Shown: positions 1 through 11,747, counted from the stretch's first letter. The stretch is DNA of 64,000 nt from Streptomyces sp. CB02366 (GCF_001905905.1 NZ_LIVT01000001.1:789952-853951); one strand, 5' to 3'. The notes: a model not told the origin generated them from the letters alone. A program made the numbers and translations.

Positions 1-850
1 TCATCACGGCGTCCGCGCCGCAGGCGATGGCCTTCGGCAGGTCGCCGGACCAGCCGACGCCGCCGTCCGCGATGACGTGCACGTACCGGCCGCCGGACTC
101 GTCCATGTAGTCGCGGCGGGCGCCGGCGACGTCCGCGACGGCGGTGGCCATCGGGACCTGGATGCCGAAGACGTTGCGCGTGGTGTGCGCCGCGCCGCCG
201 CCGAAGCCGACGAGGACGCCGGCCGCGCCGGTCCGCATCAGGTGGAGGGCGGCGGTGTACGTGGCGCAGCCGCCGACGATGACCGGGACGTCCAACTCGT
301 AGATGAACTGCTTCAGGTTGAGCGGCTCGGCCGCGCCGGAGACGTGCTCGGCGGAGACCGTCGTCCCGCGGATGACGAAGATGTCCACCCCCGCGTCCAC
401 GACCGCCTTGGAGAACTGGGCGGTGCGCTGCGGGGAGAGCGCGGCGGCGGTGACGACGCCGGAGTCGCGCACCTCCTTGATGCGCTGCCCGATCAGCTCC
501 TCCTGGATGGGGGCGGCGTAGATCTCCTGGAGGCGGCGGGTGGCGGCCTCGGCCGGCATCTCCGCGATCTCGTCCAGCAGCGGCTGCGGGTCGGCGTGCC
601 GGGTCCACAGCCCTTCCAGGTTCAGCACGCCCAGGCCGCCGAGCTCACCGATGCGGATCGCGGTCTGCGGGGAGACCACGGAGTCCATCGGAGCGGCCAG
701 GAACGGCAGCTCGAAGCGGTAGGCGTCGATCTGCCAGGCGATCGAGACCTCCTTCGGATCCCGGGTGCGGCGGCTCGGAACGACGGCGATGTCGTCGAAT
801 GCGTAAGCCCGGCGGCCGCGCTTGCCGCGCCCGATCTCGATCTCAGTCAC
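1..850 (-). CDS. guaB3: GuaB3-type IMP dehydrogenase family protein (3' end missing)
   Basis: This is the N-terminal 283 codons of a GuaB3-type protein, read leftward and cut by the window edge. The GTG at 850 follows an AAAGG-type ribosome site and opens VTEIEIGRGK. The (beta/alpha)8 barrel core is recognisable from AAPMDSVVSP near residue 53 to VIADGGVGWSGDLPKAIA at the edge. No CBS pair interrupts the barrel, unlike the neighbouring guaB2, which is the hallmark of the actinobacterial GuaB3 group. Its exact activity cannot be read from the sequence; the family is tied to purine nucleotide metabolism. About 90 C-terminal residues are presumed missing. It lies 104 nt downstream of guaB2 on the same strand, behind a strong hairpin. 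Confidence 0.9.
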   Translation of the reverse strand, partial: MTEIEIGRGKRGRRAYAFDDIAVVPSRRTRDPKEVSIAWQIDAYRFELPFLAAPMDSVVSPQTAIRIGELGGLGVLNLEGLWTRHADPQPLLDEIAEMPAEAATRRLQEIYAAPIQEELIGQRIKEVRDSGVVTAAALSPQRTAQFSKAVVDAGVDIFVIRGTTVSAEHVSGAAEPLNLKQFIYELDVPVIVGGCATYTAALHLMRTGAAGVLVGFGGGAAHTTRNVFGIQVPMATAVADVAGARRDYMDESGGRYVHVIADGGVGWSGDLPKAIACGADAVM

Positions 851-903
851 GATGTGTGGCCTTTCCCTCTACGTCTGCGCTGACCAGTATCCCCGACACG
901 CCC

Positions 904-940
904 CGAGGGGCGGTACCGGAAACTCCGGTACCGCCCCTCG
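904..940 (-). terminator. Perfect 17-bp hairpin between guaB2 and guaB3
   Basis: Arms 904-920 and 924-940 are perfect inverted repeats around an AAC loop, 14 nt past the guaB2 stop codon. There is no T run, which is common for Streptomyces terminators. It probably terminates or attenuates guaB2 transcription and makes guaB3 partly independent. Confidence 0.75.
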
Positions 941-954
941 CCTGCGGCGACGCG

Positions 955-2499
<1,545 letters not shown>

Positions 2500-2664
2500 C
2501 TAACGGCCCGAGGAGGCGTCTCATTCCACGAGCAAGATCACCCGGTGGTTCCGTAGCTTCGCACCAAGCGGCTCCGGGGGCCGCGCGGCGTTCCCCTGCT
2601 CCGCGCCCCGCGGCGCCCGCCGGCCGCCCGGCGGGCGACGGGCCGCCGCTCGGCCGAGGTCCGG

Positions 2665-3330
2665 CTACTGCTCGGCGAGCGCCCGGAGTCTGCTGAGCGC
2701 GCGGTGCTGTGCGACCCGGACCGCGCCCGGCGACATCCCGAGCATCCGCCCGGTCTCCTCGGCGGTGAGTCCGACCGCGACCCGCAGGACCAGCAGCTCG
2801 CGCTGGCTCTCCGGGAGGTTGGCCAGCAGCTTCTTGGCCCAGGCCGCGTCACTGCTGAGCAGGGCCCGCTCCTCCGGTCCGAGGGAGTCGTCGGGCCGCT
2901 CCGGCATCTCGTCGGAGGGGACGGCGGTCGAGCCGGGATGGCGCATCGCGGCGCGCTGGAGGTCGGCGACCTTGTGGCCGGCGATGGCGAAGACGAAGGC
3001 CTCGAAGGGCCTGCCGGTGTCCTTGTAGCGCGGCAGCGCCATCAGCACCGCGACGCAGACCTCCTGCGCCAGGTCCTCCACGAAGTGACGGGCGTCACCG
3101 GGAAGGCGGTTGAGCCGCGAGCGGCAGTAGCGCAGGGCGAGGGGGTGGACGTGGGCCAGCAGATCGTGGGTGGCCTGCGCGTCGCCGTCGACGGCCCGGT
3201 GCACGAGGGCACCGATCACCGTGGTTTCGTCGTCGCGCATCGGACCATGGTGCCCTGATGCCTTCGGGTCCGCTCCACCACGTCCCGAGTTGTGCACCGA
3301 AGCGTTATGAGCGGGTGCGCCGGATGTCAT
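2665..3330 (-). CDS. shbA: ECF-type RNA polymerase sigma factor ShbA
   Basis: A sigma-70 family factor with region 2 ([30 protein letters not shown]) and region 4 ([41 protein letters not shown]). Sequence and position between guaB2 and bldM match ShbA, the ECF sigma factor reported in S. griseus to drive transcription of the principal sigma gene hrdB. The start is uncertain. The ATG at 3330 has a strong GGGGAGGG site, but the 30 codons it adds have weak third-position G/C bias. The ATG at 3240 ([10 protein letters not shown]) opens the clearly coding part but lacks a good ribosome site. No anti-sigma gene is adjacent. Confidence 0.88.
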   Translation of the reverse strand: MTSGAPAHNASVHNSGRGGADPKASGHHGPMRDDETTVIGALVHRAVDGDAQATHDLLAHVHPLALRYCRSRLNRLPGDARHFVEDLAQEVCVAVLMALPRYKDTGRPFEAFVFAIAGHKVADLQRAAMRHPGSTAVPSDEMPERPDDSLGPEERALLSSDAAWAKKLLANLPESQRELLVLRVAVGLTAEETGRMLGMSPGAVRVAQHRALSRLRALAEQ

Positions 3331-3517
3331 GTCCTGCGCCCTCCCCTTCCGCTCGACCGAATCGTTCCCGAGGAACTCCACGACTCAAGGATGCGTCATC
3401 GGCCGGGAAGCGTCACATGGCGCCGGAGCGGGCGCCCTCATGCGGGGTGCGGGGCGGCGGGCCCGCTCCGTGACCCCGCCCGCGGAACGGCGGACGGGGC
3501 GCGGTCCGGGCCGGCCC

Positions 3518-4129
3518 TCAGCGGACCAGGCCCCAGCGGAACCCGAGGGCCACCGCGTGAGCGCGGTCCGAGGCCCCGAGCTTCTTGAACAGGCGCCGGG
3601 CGTGGGTCTTGACGGTGTCCTCGGACAGGAACAACTCCCGTCCGATCTCCGCGTTGGAGCGGCCGTGGCTCATGCCTTCGAGCACCTGGATCTCCCGCGC
3701 GGTCAGTGTGGGGGCCGCCCCCATCTCGGCGGACCTCAGCCGGCGCGGGGCGAGCCGCCACGTCGGGTCGGCCAGCGCCTGGGTGACCGTGGCCCGCAGT
3801 TCGGCGCGCGAGGCGTCCTTGTGCAGATAGCCGCGGGCCCCGGCGGCGACCGCGAGCGCGACGCCGTCCAGGTCCTCGGCGACGGTCAGCATGATGATCC
3901 GGGCGCCGGGATCGGCGGAGAGCAGCCGGCGGACCGTCTCCACACCCCCCAGACCGGGCATGCGTACGTCCATCAGAATCAGATCCGAACGATCGGCGCC
4001 CCAGCGGCGGAGGACTTCCTCGCCGTTGGCGGCCGTCGTCACGCGCTCGACGCCGGGCACGGTGGCCACCGCGCGACGGAGCGCTTCTCGGGCGAGCGGG
4101 GAGTCGTCGCAGACGAGGACGGATGTCAT
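3518..4129 (-). CDS. bldM: Orphan response regulator BldM
   Basis: A 203-residue NarL/FixJ-type regulator needed for aerial hyphae formation in Streptomyces. The receiver domain (about 1-120) keeps the acidic pair D8-D9, D54 in LILMDVRMPG and K104. The LuxR-type helix-turn-helix is at about 140-203 (LTAREIQVLEGMSHGRSNAEIG). No histidine kinase lies nearby, as expected for this orphan regulator, which is known to work as a homodimer or with WhiI. GGAGG sits 8 nt before the ATG. A sigma-BldN-type promoter is visible upstream at 4253-4280. It diverges from whiD, a reported developmental target of the BldM-WhiI pathway. Confidence 0.95.
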   Translation of the reverse strand: MTSVLVCDDSPLAREALRRAVATVPGVERVTTAANGEEVLRRWGADRSDLILMDVRMPGLGGVETVRRLLSADPGARIIMLTVAEDLDGVALAVAAGARGYLHKDASRAELRATVTQALADPTWRLAPRRLRSAEMGAAPTLTAREIQVLEGMSHGRSNAEIGRELFLSEDTVKTHARRLFKKLGASDRAHAVALGFRWGLVR

Positions 4130-4252
4130 GACCGTCCTCCGCAGCTGATGCGCGTCACCTTGAGCCTCCAGGCTGAATCAAGTCGTCACCTGTGCGGTCG
4201 ACCCCCTCGGACATGTGCCCGAGCCGGATATTCGTCAACCGCATCCGTTCCC

Positions 4253-4280
4253 TTAACGACGGTCACTCGAAAGAGTTACG
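4253..4280 (-). promoter_or_regulatory. Candidate sigma-BldN promoter of bldM
   Basis: On the minus strand CGTAAC (4275-4280) and CGTTAA (4253-4258) are separated by 16 nt. This agrees with the published sigma-BldN pattern, approximately CGTAAC-N16/17-CGTTGA, with one mismatch. Transcription would begin near 4246, giving a leader of about 115 nt. bldM p1 is the classic BldN target, so function is well supported by context. Confidence 0.75.
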
Positions 4281-4580
4281 GGTCGGGCGGCCGAGTTCGG
4301 CACTCTACGTGAAGGCGTGAACACGGAGGAGAACGACGCGGATGATTCACCCGTCAACTTGATCTTCACCCTCCGGCATGCCCTATTTGGCAGCTTTTCT
4401 TCCCTTTCGAGGGTGTCTGTGGCTAGATTCGCAATCAGTCATATTTACATCTACTAGCACCGTAGATGTACGGTCGAGACTTCGGTCACACCGATCACCG
4501 ACGGTCCGCACACCGCAGCCGTCGATCCCAGACGGTCGAGATGCCGCTTCCGACGCAGCACAGCTCCGAGGGGACAAGCA
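4281..4580. promoter_or_regulatory. bldM-whiD divergent regulatory region
   Basis: No coding sequence is seen in the 451 nt between bldM and whiD. The whiD-proximal part is unusually AT-rich for this genome around 4380-4470. It holds a TCACCCG motif at 4347-4353 resembling one half of the BldM recognition site, and the perfect inverted repeat at 4446-4470. I could not assign a whiD start site; TAGATT at 4433-4438 is a possible -10 element. Confidence 0.5.
4446..4470. repeat. Perfect 9-bp inverted repeat upstream of whiD
   Basis: TACATCTAC (4446-4454) and GTAGATGTA (4462-4470) are exact inverted repeats separated by 7 nt, 110 nt before the whiD ATG. The low G+C of the arms makes chance occurrence less likely here. 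It may be an operator or a leader hairpin. Confidence 0.6.
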
Positions 4581-4916
4581 ATGGCAGATTTCTCCCGCCT
4601 TCCCGGACCCAACGCAGACCTGTGGGACTGGCAGCTGCTCGCCGCCTGCCGCGGCGTGGACAGTTCCCTGTTCTTCCACCCGGAGGGCGAGCGCGGCGCC
4701 GCCCGCAGCGCTCGCGAGACCTCCGCCAAGGAGGTGTGCATGCGCTGCCCGGTACGGGCCGAGTGCGCCGCGCACGCCCTGGCCGTACGGGAGCCCTACG
4801 GCGTGTGGGGCGGCCTGACCGAGGACGAGCGCGAGGAGCTGATGGGCCGGGCCCGGACCCGCCTGATCACCGCCGCCGCGGGGAGCCCCGCCTCTCCGGG
4901 CCCCGGCGCCACCTGA
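4581..4916 (+). CDS. whiD: WhiB-family iron-sulfur sporulation regulator WhiD
   Basis: A 111-residue WhiB-like protein required for late sporulation in Streptomyces. The four [4Fe-4S] ligands are present with the family spacing: C23, C53, C56 and C62 (ACRG and VCMRCPVRAEC). They are followed by the GVWGG turn at about residues 74-78 that contacts region 4 of the principal sigma factor. The C-terminus is Ala/Pro/Gly-rich rather than the basic DNA-binding tail of WhiB itself. GAGGGGAC precedes the ATG. Neighbourhood with bldM, shbA and guaB2 identifies the paralogue as WhiD rather than another Wbl protein. Confidence 0.94.
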   Translation: MADFSRLPGPNADLWDWQLLAACRGVDSSLFFHPEGERGAARSARETSAKEVCMRCPVRAECAAHALAVREPYGVWGGLTEDEREELMGRARTRLITAAAGSPASPGPGAT

Positions 4917-4957
4917 CCCCCGCACGCGCCCCCTGAACGCAGAAACGTTTCTCCGAC

Positions 4958-5075
4958 GCCTCGGCCTCCCGCGCCCTCGGCCCCCCGTGCCTTCGGCCTC
5001 CGGCACCCCAGGCCTCCGGCGCCTTCGGCCTCCGGCGTTCTCAGCCCTCCGGCGCCTTCGGCCCGCCGGACCCGC
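4958..5075. repeat. Degenerate GCCTTCGGCCTCCGGC-like repeats
   Basis: The stretch between whiD and the LysR gene consists of imperfect copies of a roughly 16-nt pyrimidine/GGC-rich unit. No reading frame is supported. The copies can form GGCC-type hairpins and may serve as a diffuse terminator for the converging genes. Confidence 0.4.
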
Positions 5076-5116
5076 CCGGTCGCGGCCGGCGCCGGGCGGT
5101 GCGGCCCGGCGCGGCC

Positions 5117-6007
5117 TCAGCGGGCGGCCGTGCGCGCGAGTTGGTCCAGCGTGGCCGCCACCGCCGGAACCCGTGCCAGGTCCGGCAGCGTCAGCGCGAC
5201 GATCTCCCGCTCGATGGCGGGCTCGACCGGCACGGCCCTGGCCCCCTGGGGGCGTACCGTCTCCACGGCCAGCTCCGGCAGCACCGCCACCCCGAGCCCG
5301 GCCCCGACGAGGCCCATCACCGCCGGGTAGTCGTCGGTGGCGAAGTCGATGCGCGGGGCGAACCCGGACTCCTCGCAGACCTCGACGAGCTGTCGGCGGC
5401 AGCGCGGGCAGCCCGCGATCCACGACTCCTCGGCCAGCTCCCCGATGGACACGCTCTCCGCCTCCGCCAGCCGGTGCCCCTCCGGGAGCAGGCCGATCAG
5501 CCGATCGGTGAGCAGCGGCCGGACCACCAGGTCGTCCCACTCGCCGCCGCTCGCCCCGTAACGGAACGCCAGGGCGATGTCGCAGTCGCCCTCGCGCAGC
5601 AGGTCCACCGAGCGCGGCGGCTCGGCCTCCACGAGCGAGACGCGGGTGCCGGGGTGCTCGGCCCGCAGCGCGGCCAGCGCCCCCGGGACCAGGGTGGAGC
5701 TGCCGCTGGGGAAGGAGACCAGGCGGACCCGGCCGGCCCGCAGCCCGGCGATGGCGGCGATCTCCTCCTCGGCGGCGGTGAGCCCCGCGAGGATGCCCGA
5801 GGCGTGCCGTACCAGCGCCTCGCCGGCCTGCGTGAGGCGCATCTCGCGTCCGGTGCGGATCAGCAGCGGGGTGCCGGCCGACGCCTCCAGGGCCTTCATC
5901 TGCTGGCTGACGGCGGGCTGGGTGCAGCCGAGTTCGCGGGCGGCGGCGGAGAACGAGCCGGTGGTGGACACGGCGCGCAGGACACGGAGGTGGCGGGCTT
6001 CGATCAC
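5117..6007 (-). CDS. LysR-family transcriptional regulator
   Basis: A 296-residue LysR-type regulator. The N-terminal winged helix-turn-helix covers about residues 1-60 (FSAAARELGCTQPAVSQQMKALE), followed by the linker helix and a periplasmic-binding-like effector domain from about 90. It diverges from the MOSC gene with 82 nt between the start codons, the usual layout for a LysR regulator and its target, so it probably controls that gene and itself. The effector is unknown. The short region between them is relatively AT-rich (ATAAGGAATGC, TTGATATC), compatible with a T-N11-A type site, but no clear operator can be assigned. Confidence 0.88.
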   Translation of the reverse strand: MIEARHLRVLRAVSTTGSFSAAARELGCTQPAVSQQMKALEASAGTPLLIRTGREMRLTQAGEALVRHASGILAGLTAAEEEIAAIAGLRAGRVRLVSFPSGSSTLVPGALAALRAEHPGTRVSLVEAEPPRSVDLLREGDCDIALAFRYGASGGEWDDLVVRPLLTDRLIGLLPEGHRLAEAESVSIGELAEESWIAGCPRCRRQLVEVCEESGFAPRIDFATDDYPAVMGLVGAGLGVAVLPELAVETVRPQGARAVPVEPAIEREIVALTLPDLARVPAVAATLDQLARTAAR

Positions 6008-6089
6008 CTCTCCAGCATAAGGAATGCTTGGAGAAGAAGCCTATTGATATCGGATGACTTGGGGTGTACGCGGCGGCTAGCGTGAGCGC

Positions 6090-6758
6090 ATGAAGCTGCT
6101 GACCGTGAACACCGGCCGCCCTCGCCACTCTCCCCACACCGACGGCCCGGAGGGCCTGACCGGGATCGACAAGCGACCGGTGGAGGGCCCGGTCGAGGTG
6201 CGCGACCCGGGGGCCAAGGGGGCCGGCGGGAGCGGTCTGGCCGGGGACACCGTGTGCGACCTGCGCCACCACGGCGGCAGCGACCAGGCGGTGTACGCGT
6301 ACGCCCGTGAGGACCTGGACGCCTGGGAGCGGGAGCTGGGCGGCCGGACCCTGGCCAACGGGGTGTTCGGCGAGAACTTCACGACCCTGGGCCTCGACGT
6401 CAGCGGTGCGCTGATCGGCGAGCGCTGGCGGGTGGGGACGGACCTCGTACTGGAGGTGACCTCCGGGCGCATCCCGTGCCGGACCTTCGCCGGACACCTC
6501 GGCGAGCAGGGCTGGGTCCGGCGGTTCACTCAGCACGGCGTCACCGGCGCGTACCTGCGGGTGGTCGAACCGGGGACCGTCCGTGCCGGGGACCCCGTGG
6601 AGATCGTGCACCGGCCGGACCACGAGGTCACCGCCGCCCTGCAGTTCCGGGCCGTGACGACCGAGCGCACCCTGCTGCCCGCCCTGCTGGCGGCCGGGGA
6701 CGCGCTACATCCGGAGGCGCTGCGCAAGGCGCGGGAGTACGCCGGGCGGCAGGACTGA
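6090..6758 (+). CDS. MOSC domain-containing protein (YiiM-like)
   Basis: A 222-residue stand-alone MOSC domain, the sulfur-carrier fold named after the molybdenum cofactor sulfurase C-terminus. Family landmarks include DLRHHGGSDQAVYAYA near residue 58, NGVFGENFTTLGLD near 91 and the conserved cysteine in SGRIPCRTFAGHL near 132. The length and the alpha-helical C-terminus fit the YiiM subgroup, implicated in reductive handling of N-hydroxylated compounds or 6-N-hydroxylaminopurine in other bacteria. Substrate and partner here are not deducible. The divergent LysR gene is the likely regulator. Confidence 0.86.
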   Translation: MKLLTVNTGRPRHSPHTDGPEGLTGIDKRPVEGPVEVRDPGAKGAGGSGLAGDTVCDLRHHGGSDQAVYAYAREDLDAWERELGGRTLANGVFGENFTTLGLDVSGALIGERWRVGTDLVLEVTSGRIPCRTFAGHLGEQGWVRRFTQHGVTGAYLRVVEPGTVRAGDPVEIVHRPDHEVTAALQFRAVTTERTLLPALLAAGDALHPEALRKAREYAGRQD

Positions 6759-6941
6759 GGGGGCGGCGGCAGGGGGCCGCACGAGCCCGGCGGCTCGCCG
6801 ACCGGTGACGCGGGGCCGTACCCCCAGGGGCAGCCCGGCGGGTCGGCCGGGAACTGGACCGGTGCACGGCGCGTCCCCCTCCAGTGACCCGCGCCCGATC
6901 ATCAGATGCCGAGCCGAGCGGCACGTCTCAGGGGGAAGACC

Positions 6942-8555
6942 ATGCCCGACCCGCAGCAGCCCTGGTACACCCCGGGCCGGCCGCAGCAGCCCGTTCCCGA
7001 TAATCCGTACGCCTCGGGGCCCGGTACGCCGCAGGGGTACGCGCCGCCTCCGGCCGGTGCGGGCTACGGGCCGCCAACACCTCCCCCGCCCCCGCCGGGT
7101 CGCCGCCGGTTCGGCCGGGGCCCGGTCGTCGCCGCGGTCGTCGTGCTGGTGCTCGTGGTCGTGGCGGGCGGGGTGTACGCCGCCACCGACTGGGGCCGGG
7201 GCGAGCCCGCGAAGCCCGTGGCGAAGAAGTCGCCCGGTCCCTCCGCCTCGGCGTCCCCGTCCTCCGCGCCCCCGGCGGGCGGCCCCGAACTGAGCCACAT
7301 CCCGACGACGAAGGAGGTCGCCGCCGCACGGAAGCCGGGCGAGGCGGCGGCGTGGATCGCCGACGACAAGACCGACATCCCCAAGCAGATCAACAAGGTC
7401 CACGACCTGTGGATCGTCGGCGACACCGCCGTCCAGGCGCTGTACCGGAAGGTCACGGCCTACCGGCTCTCGGACGGCGCCGAGGTCTGGAGCGTGACCC
7501 TGCCCAGCTCCGTCTGCGAGACACCGGCCAACCCCACGCCCGACGGCAAGGTCGTGGTCTTCCGTCACGAGCGGCCGGACAACGAGCGGAGCAACCTCTG
7601 CAACCAGATGCAGATGATCGATCTGAAGACCGGGAAGCAGGGGTGGAGCAAGAAGCTCGACGAACCCGGTGACGAGGACGACACGTTCATCGTCCACAGC
7701 GCCATCAGCGGCGACGTCCTCTCCGTCGCCCGGGGGCAACGGGCGGTGGCCTACCGGATGGGCGACGGGAGCACGCTCTACAAGGTCCCCTCGGAGAAGA
7801 AGGGCGCCTGCTTCCCCGACGACGTGGCGGGCGGCCCGGCCCGGCTCCTGGTCAACTACACCTGCATGGTGTCCATGGACCGGAGCAAGAACTACGGCCA
7901 GGTACGCGAGCTCGACCCCCGCACCGGCAAGGTGCTGTGGCGCTACCGCACGAAGACCGGCTGGAGCTTCGGCAGCCTGATCTCCATGGACCCGGTCGTC
8001 TTCACCACCTACAACAACGAGGACACCGCGAAGGACTGGCGGATCACGGTCCTGGACCCCGGCGGCAAGCACCGCGTCACCTTCGACGCCCGTGGCAAGG
8101 GTTTCGAGGAGTGCGCCGGCACCGGGTCCGGCGGCGACATCCAGCCCTGCCGGGGCTCGGGGGTCGGCAAGGGCCTGATCATGCTGGGCGGCCAGGACCA
8201 GGTCGGCGCGTACGACGTGAGGACCGGGAAGTTCCTGTGGGGCATCAAGGACAACCGGATGAGGACGCTGTATCCCCTGCGCGCGGAGGACGGCAACGCG
8301 ATGCGTGTCTACGAGGCGGCCGGCCCCAGCAGCCCGGGCCGGACCTTCCTGATGGGCCCGCGCGGCGTCGGCACGGAGACGGAGGTCGTGAAGCACCCGG
8401 CGGCGACCGCCCGGTGGGAGTACGAGATGTTCTCCGCGCATACCGCGTACGTGGACGGACGGCTCGTGCTGACGCCGACGCACGTCAGCGGCGACGAGAA
8501 CCACAAGCCCGTGCGCGAGGCCCGCATGCTGTCCTTCGCGCCGGGGTCCCCCTGA
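6942..8555 (+). CDS. Membrane-anchored PQQ-like beta-propeller protein
   Basis: A 537-residue protein with a proline/glutamine/glycine-rich cytoplasmic N-terminus (1-55), a single transmembrane helix (about 61-83, VVAAVVVLVLVVVAGGVYA), a Ser/Pro-rich linker and an extracellular propeller from about 120. PQQ-type blade signatures recur: DLKTGKQGWSKKL, ELDPRTGKVLWRYR, YDVRTGKFLWGIK. These normally form eight-bladed propellers used for protein contacts, not necessarily for binding PQQ. The ATG at 6942 is preferred over 6906 because GGGGGAAG lies just before it. Function is unknown. No operon partner is evident, since the next gene begins 175 nt downstream. Confidence 0.82.
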   Translation: MPDPQQPWYTPGRPQQPVPDNPYASGPGTPQGYAPPPAGAGYGPPTPPPPPPGRRRFGRGPVVAAVVVLVLVVVAGGVYAATDWGRGEPAKPVAKKSPGPSASASPSSAPPAGGPELSHIPTTKEVAAARKPGEAAAWIADDKTDIPKQINKVHDLWIVGDTAVQALYRKVTAYRLSDGAEVWSVTLPSSVCETPANPTPDGKVVVFRHERPDNERSNLCNQMQMIDLKTGKQGWSKKLDEPGDEDDTFIVHSAISGDVLSVARGQRAVAYRMGDGSTLYKVPSEKKGACFPDDVAGGPARLLVNYTCMVSMDRSKNYGQVRELDPRTGKVLWRYRTKTGWSFGSLISMDPVVFTTYNNEDTAKDWRITVLDPGGKHRVTFDARGKGFEECAGTGSGGDIQPCRGSGVGKGLIMLGGQDQVGAYDVRTGKFLWGIKDNRMRTLYPLRAEDGNAMRVYEAAGPSSPGRTFLMGPRGVGTETEVVKHPAATARWEYEMFSAHTAYVDGRLVLTPTHVSGDENHKPVREARMLSFAPGSP

Positions 8556-8730
8556 CCCATACCCGGGGGGTGCTGCCCCGGTACGGCTCAGGGCGTGAGC
8601 TGCCGGATGCCCGGGGCGCGGTACGCACGTCCCACGAGGACGACGGGACGGCGGACGAGTTCGTGGTGGGGGGAGCAGGGGCGGCGGGCGGGTGAGCCGC
8701 CGGAGCACGCGGGGCACTAACGTGCCGCGT

Positions 8731-9504
8731 ATGACGACTGCACTGATCACGGGCGCGACGGCGGGCATCGGGGCCGCGTTCGCGCGGCGTCTCGCGGCCC
8801 AGGGGCACAACCTGGTGCTGGTGGCGCGGGACACCGAGCGGCTGCGCGACCAGGCCACCGAACTGCACGACCGGCACGGCATCGAGGCCGAGGTGCTGAG
8901 CGCCGACCTGTCCACGGACGGCGGTATCGAGGCGGTCGAGAAGCGGCTCGGGGACCGCAGACACCCGGTCGATCTACTGGTCAACAACGCGGGGTTCGGC
9001 AACAAGGGGCGCTTCCTGGAGGTGTCCATGGCCGATGAGCTGACGATGCTCAAGGTGCACTGCGAGGCGGTGCTGCGGCTGACGGCGGCGGCGGTCGCCG
9101 GGATGAAGGAGCGGGGCCGGGGCGGGGTCGTCAACGTGGCGTCCGTCGCGGCGTTCGTGCCGCGCGGTACGTACGGGGCGTCCAAGTCGTGGGTGGTGCA
9201 GTTCACCCAGGGCGCGGCGCGGGACCTGGCCGGGTCGGGGGTGCGGCTGATGGCGCTGTGCCCCGGGTTCGTGCGGACGGAGTTCCACGAGCGGGCCGGG
9301 ATGGGCACGGACAACATCCCGGGCTGGATGTGGCTCGACGCGGACAAGCTGGTGGTCTCGGCGCTGGAGGACCTGGGCCGGGGGAAGACCGTGTCGGTCC
9401 CGGACCCGCGCTACAAGGCGCTGATGGGGCTGGTCAAGATCGCCCCGCGGGGCCTGCTGGGCGGGGTCACCTCGCGGACGGGGCGCAAGTACGGCCCGCG
9501 GTAG
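8731..9504 (+). CDS. Short-chain dehydrogenase/reductase
   Basis: A 257-residue classical SDR with a Rossmann fold. The cofactor loop is TGATAGIGAA (about residues 7-16). NNAGFGNKG stabilises the sheet, and the catalytic set is S in NVASVAAF with Y and K in TYGASKSW. After about residue 190 a variable substrate region follows (PGFVRTEFHE). The arginine after strand 2 (VARDTERL) suggests NADP(H) preference. The start is placed at the ATG before TTALITGATAG; an in-frame GTG at 8692 would add 13 unconserved residues. Substrate unknown. It converges on groEL1 with a shared hairpin at 9551-9591. Confidence 0.88.
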   Translation: MTTALITGATAGIGAAFARRLAAQGHNLVLVARDTERLRDQATELHDRHGIEAEVLSADLSTDGGIEAVEKRLGDRRHPVDLLVNNAGFGNKGRFLEVSMADELTMLKVHCEAVLRLTAAAVAGMKERGRGGVVNVASVAAFVPRGTYGASKSWVVQFTQGAARDLAGSGVRLMALCPGFVRTEFHERAGMGTDNIPGWMWLDADKLVVSALEDLGRGKTVSVPDPRYKALMGLVKIAPRGLLGGVTSRTGRKYGPR

Positions 9505-9550
9505 CCGCGCCCGCGACGGTGGCCGGACGCCGCCGCGCGAGCCCGACGCA

Positions 9551-9591
9551 CCGAGGCCCGGCGCCCCCGCGACGGGGGTGCCGGGCCTCGG
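9551..9591. terminator. Bidirectional terminator between SDR and groEL1
   Basis: Arms 9551-9569 and 9573-9591 form a 19-bp stem with one G-T pair and a three-base loop. It lies 46 nt past the SDR stop and 24 nt past the groEL1 stop, so it can serve both converging genes. No T run is present on either side. Confidence 0.8.
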
Positions 9592-9615
9592 GCGTACCGG
9601 GAGGTACGGGCCGTG

Positions 9616-11277
<1,662 letters not shown>

Positions 11278-11329
11278 CTAGTCAGTCGCTGGGGGCCAGG
11301 GGCGCAGAACACAAGCAAACGTGGGTGAA

Positions 11330-11638
11330 TTACTTCTCGACGATCGCGAGGACGTCGCGGGCCGAGAGGACGAGGTACTCCTCGCCGTTGTACTTCACCT
11401 CGGTGCCGCCGTACTTGCTGTACAGGACGACGTCGCCGGTCTTGACGTCGAGCGGAAGTCGCTCGCCGTTCTCGAAGCGGCCCGGGCCCACGGCGAGGAC
11501 GACGCCCTCCTGGGGCTTCTCCTTCGCGGTGTCCGGAATGACCAGGCCGGAAGCCGTGGTCTGCTCGGCGTCGAGCGGCTGGACCACAATGCGGTCCTCG
11601 AGCGGCTTGATCGCAACCTTGGAGCTGGTGGTCGACAC
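11330..11638 (-). CDS. groES: 10-kDa co-chaperonin GroES
   Basis: A 102-residue co-chaperonin whose heptamer caps GroEL. The mobile-loop region [20 protein letters not shown] (about 26-45) and the C-terminal [19 protein letters not shown] are typical. The start is the GTG at 11638, after GGGGGAG, which gives the usual length; longer in-frame extensions upstream run into the promoter. It heads the groES-groEL1 operon. HrcA-type control is indicated by two CIRCE elements 110-185 nt upstream. Confidence 0.97.
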   Translation of the reverse strand: MSTTSSKVAIKPLEDRIVVQPLDAEQTTASGLVIPDTAKEKPQEGVVLAVGPGRFENGERLPLDVKTGDVVLYSKYGGTEVKYNGEEYLVLSARDVLAIVEK

Positions 11639-11747
11639 GATCCGGTCTCCCCCTTCGGAGATCTCACGGGGTTTAACAGTCAGTGGGAGGCGAACGGACC
11701 GATCCGTCGTCGCGGGTGCCGGACCTGCCCTGTCGCGCAAAGTGGTG

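Noticed and set aside
4383..6623. A 746-codon minus-strand frame spanning whiD, the LysR gene and the MOSC gene.
   Set aside because: It crosses three well-supported genes in wrong frames and shows no homology.
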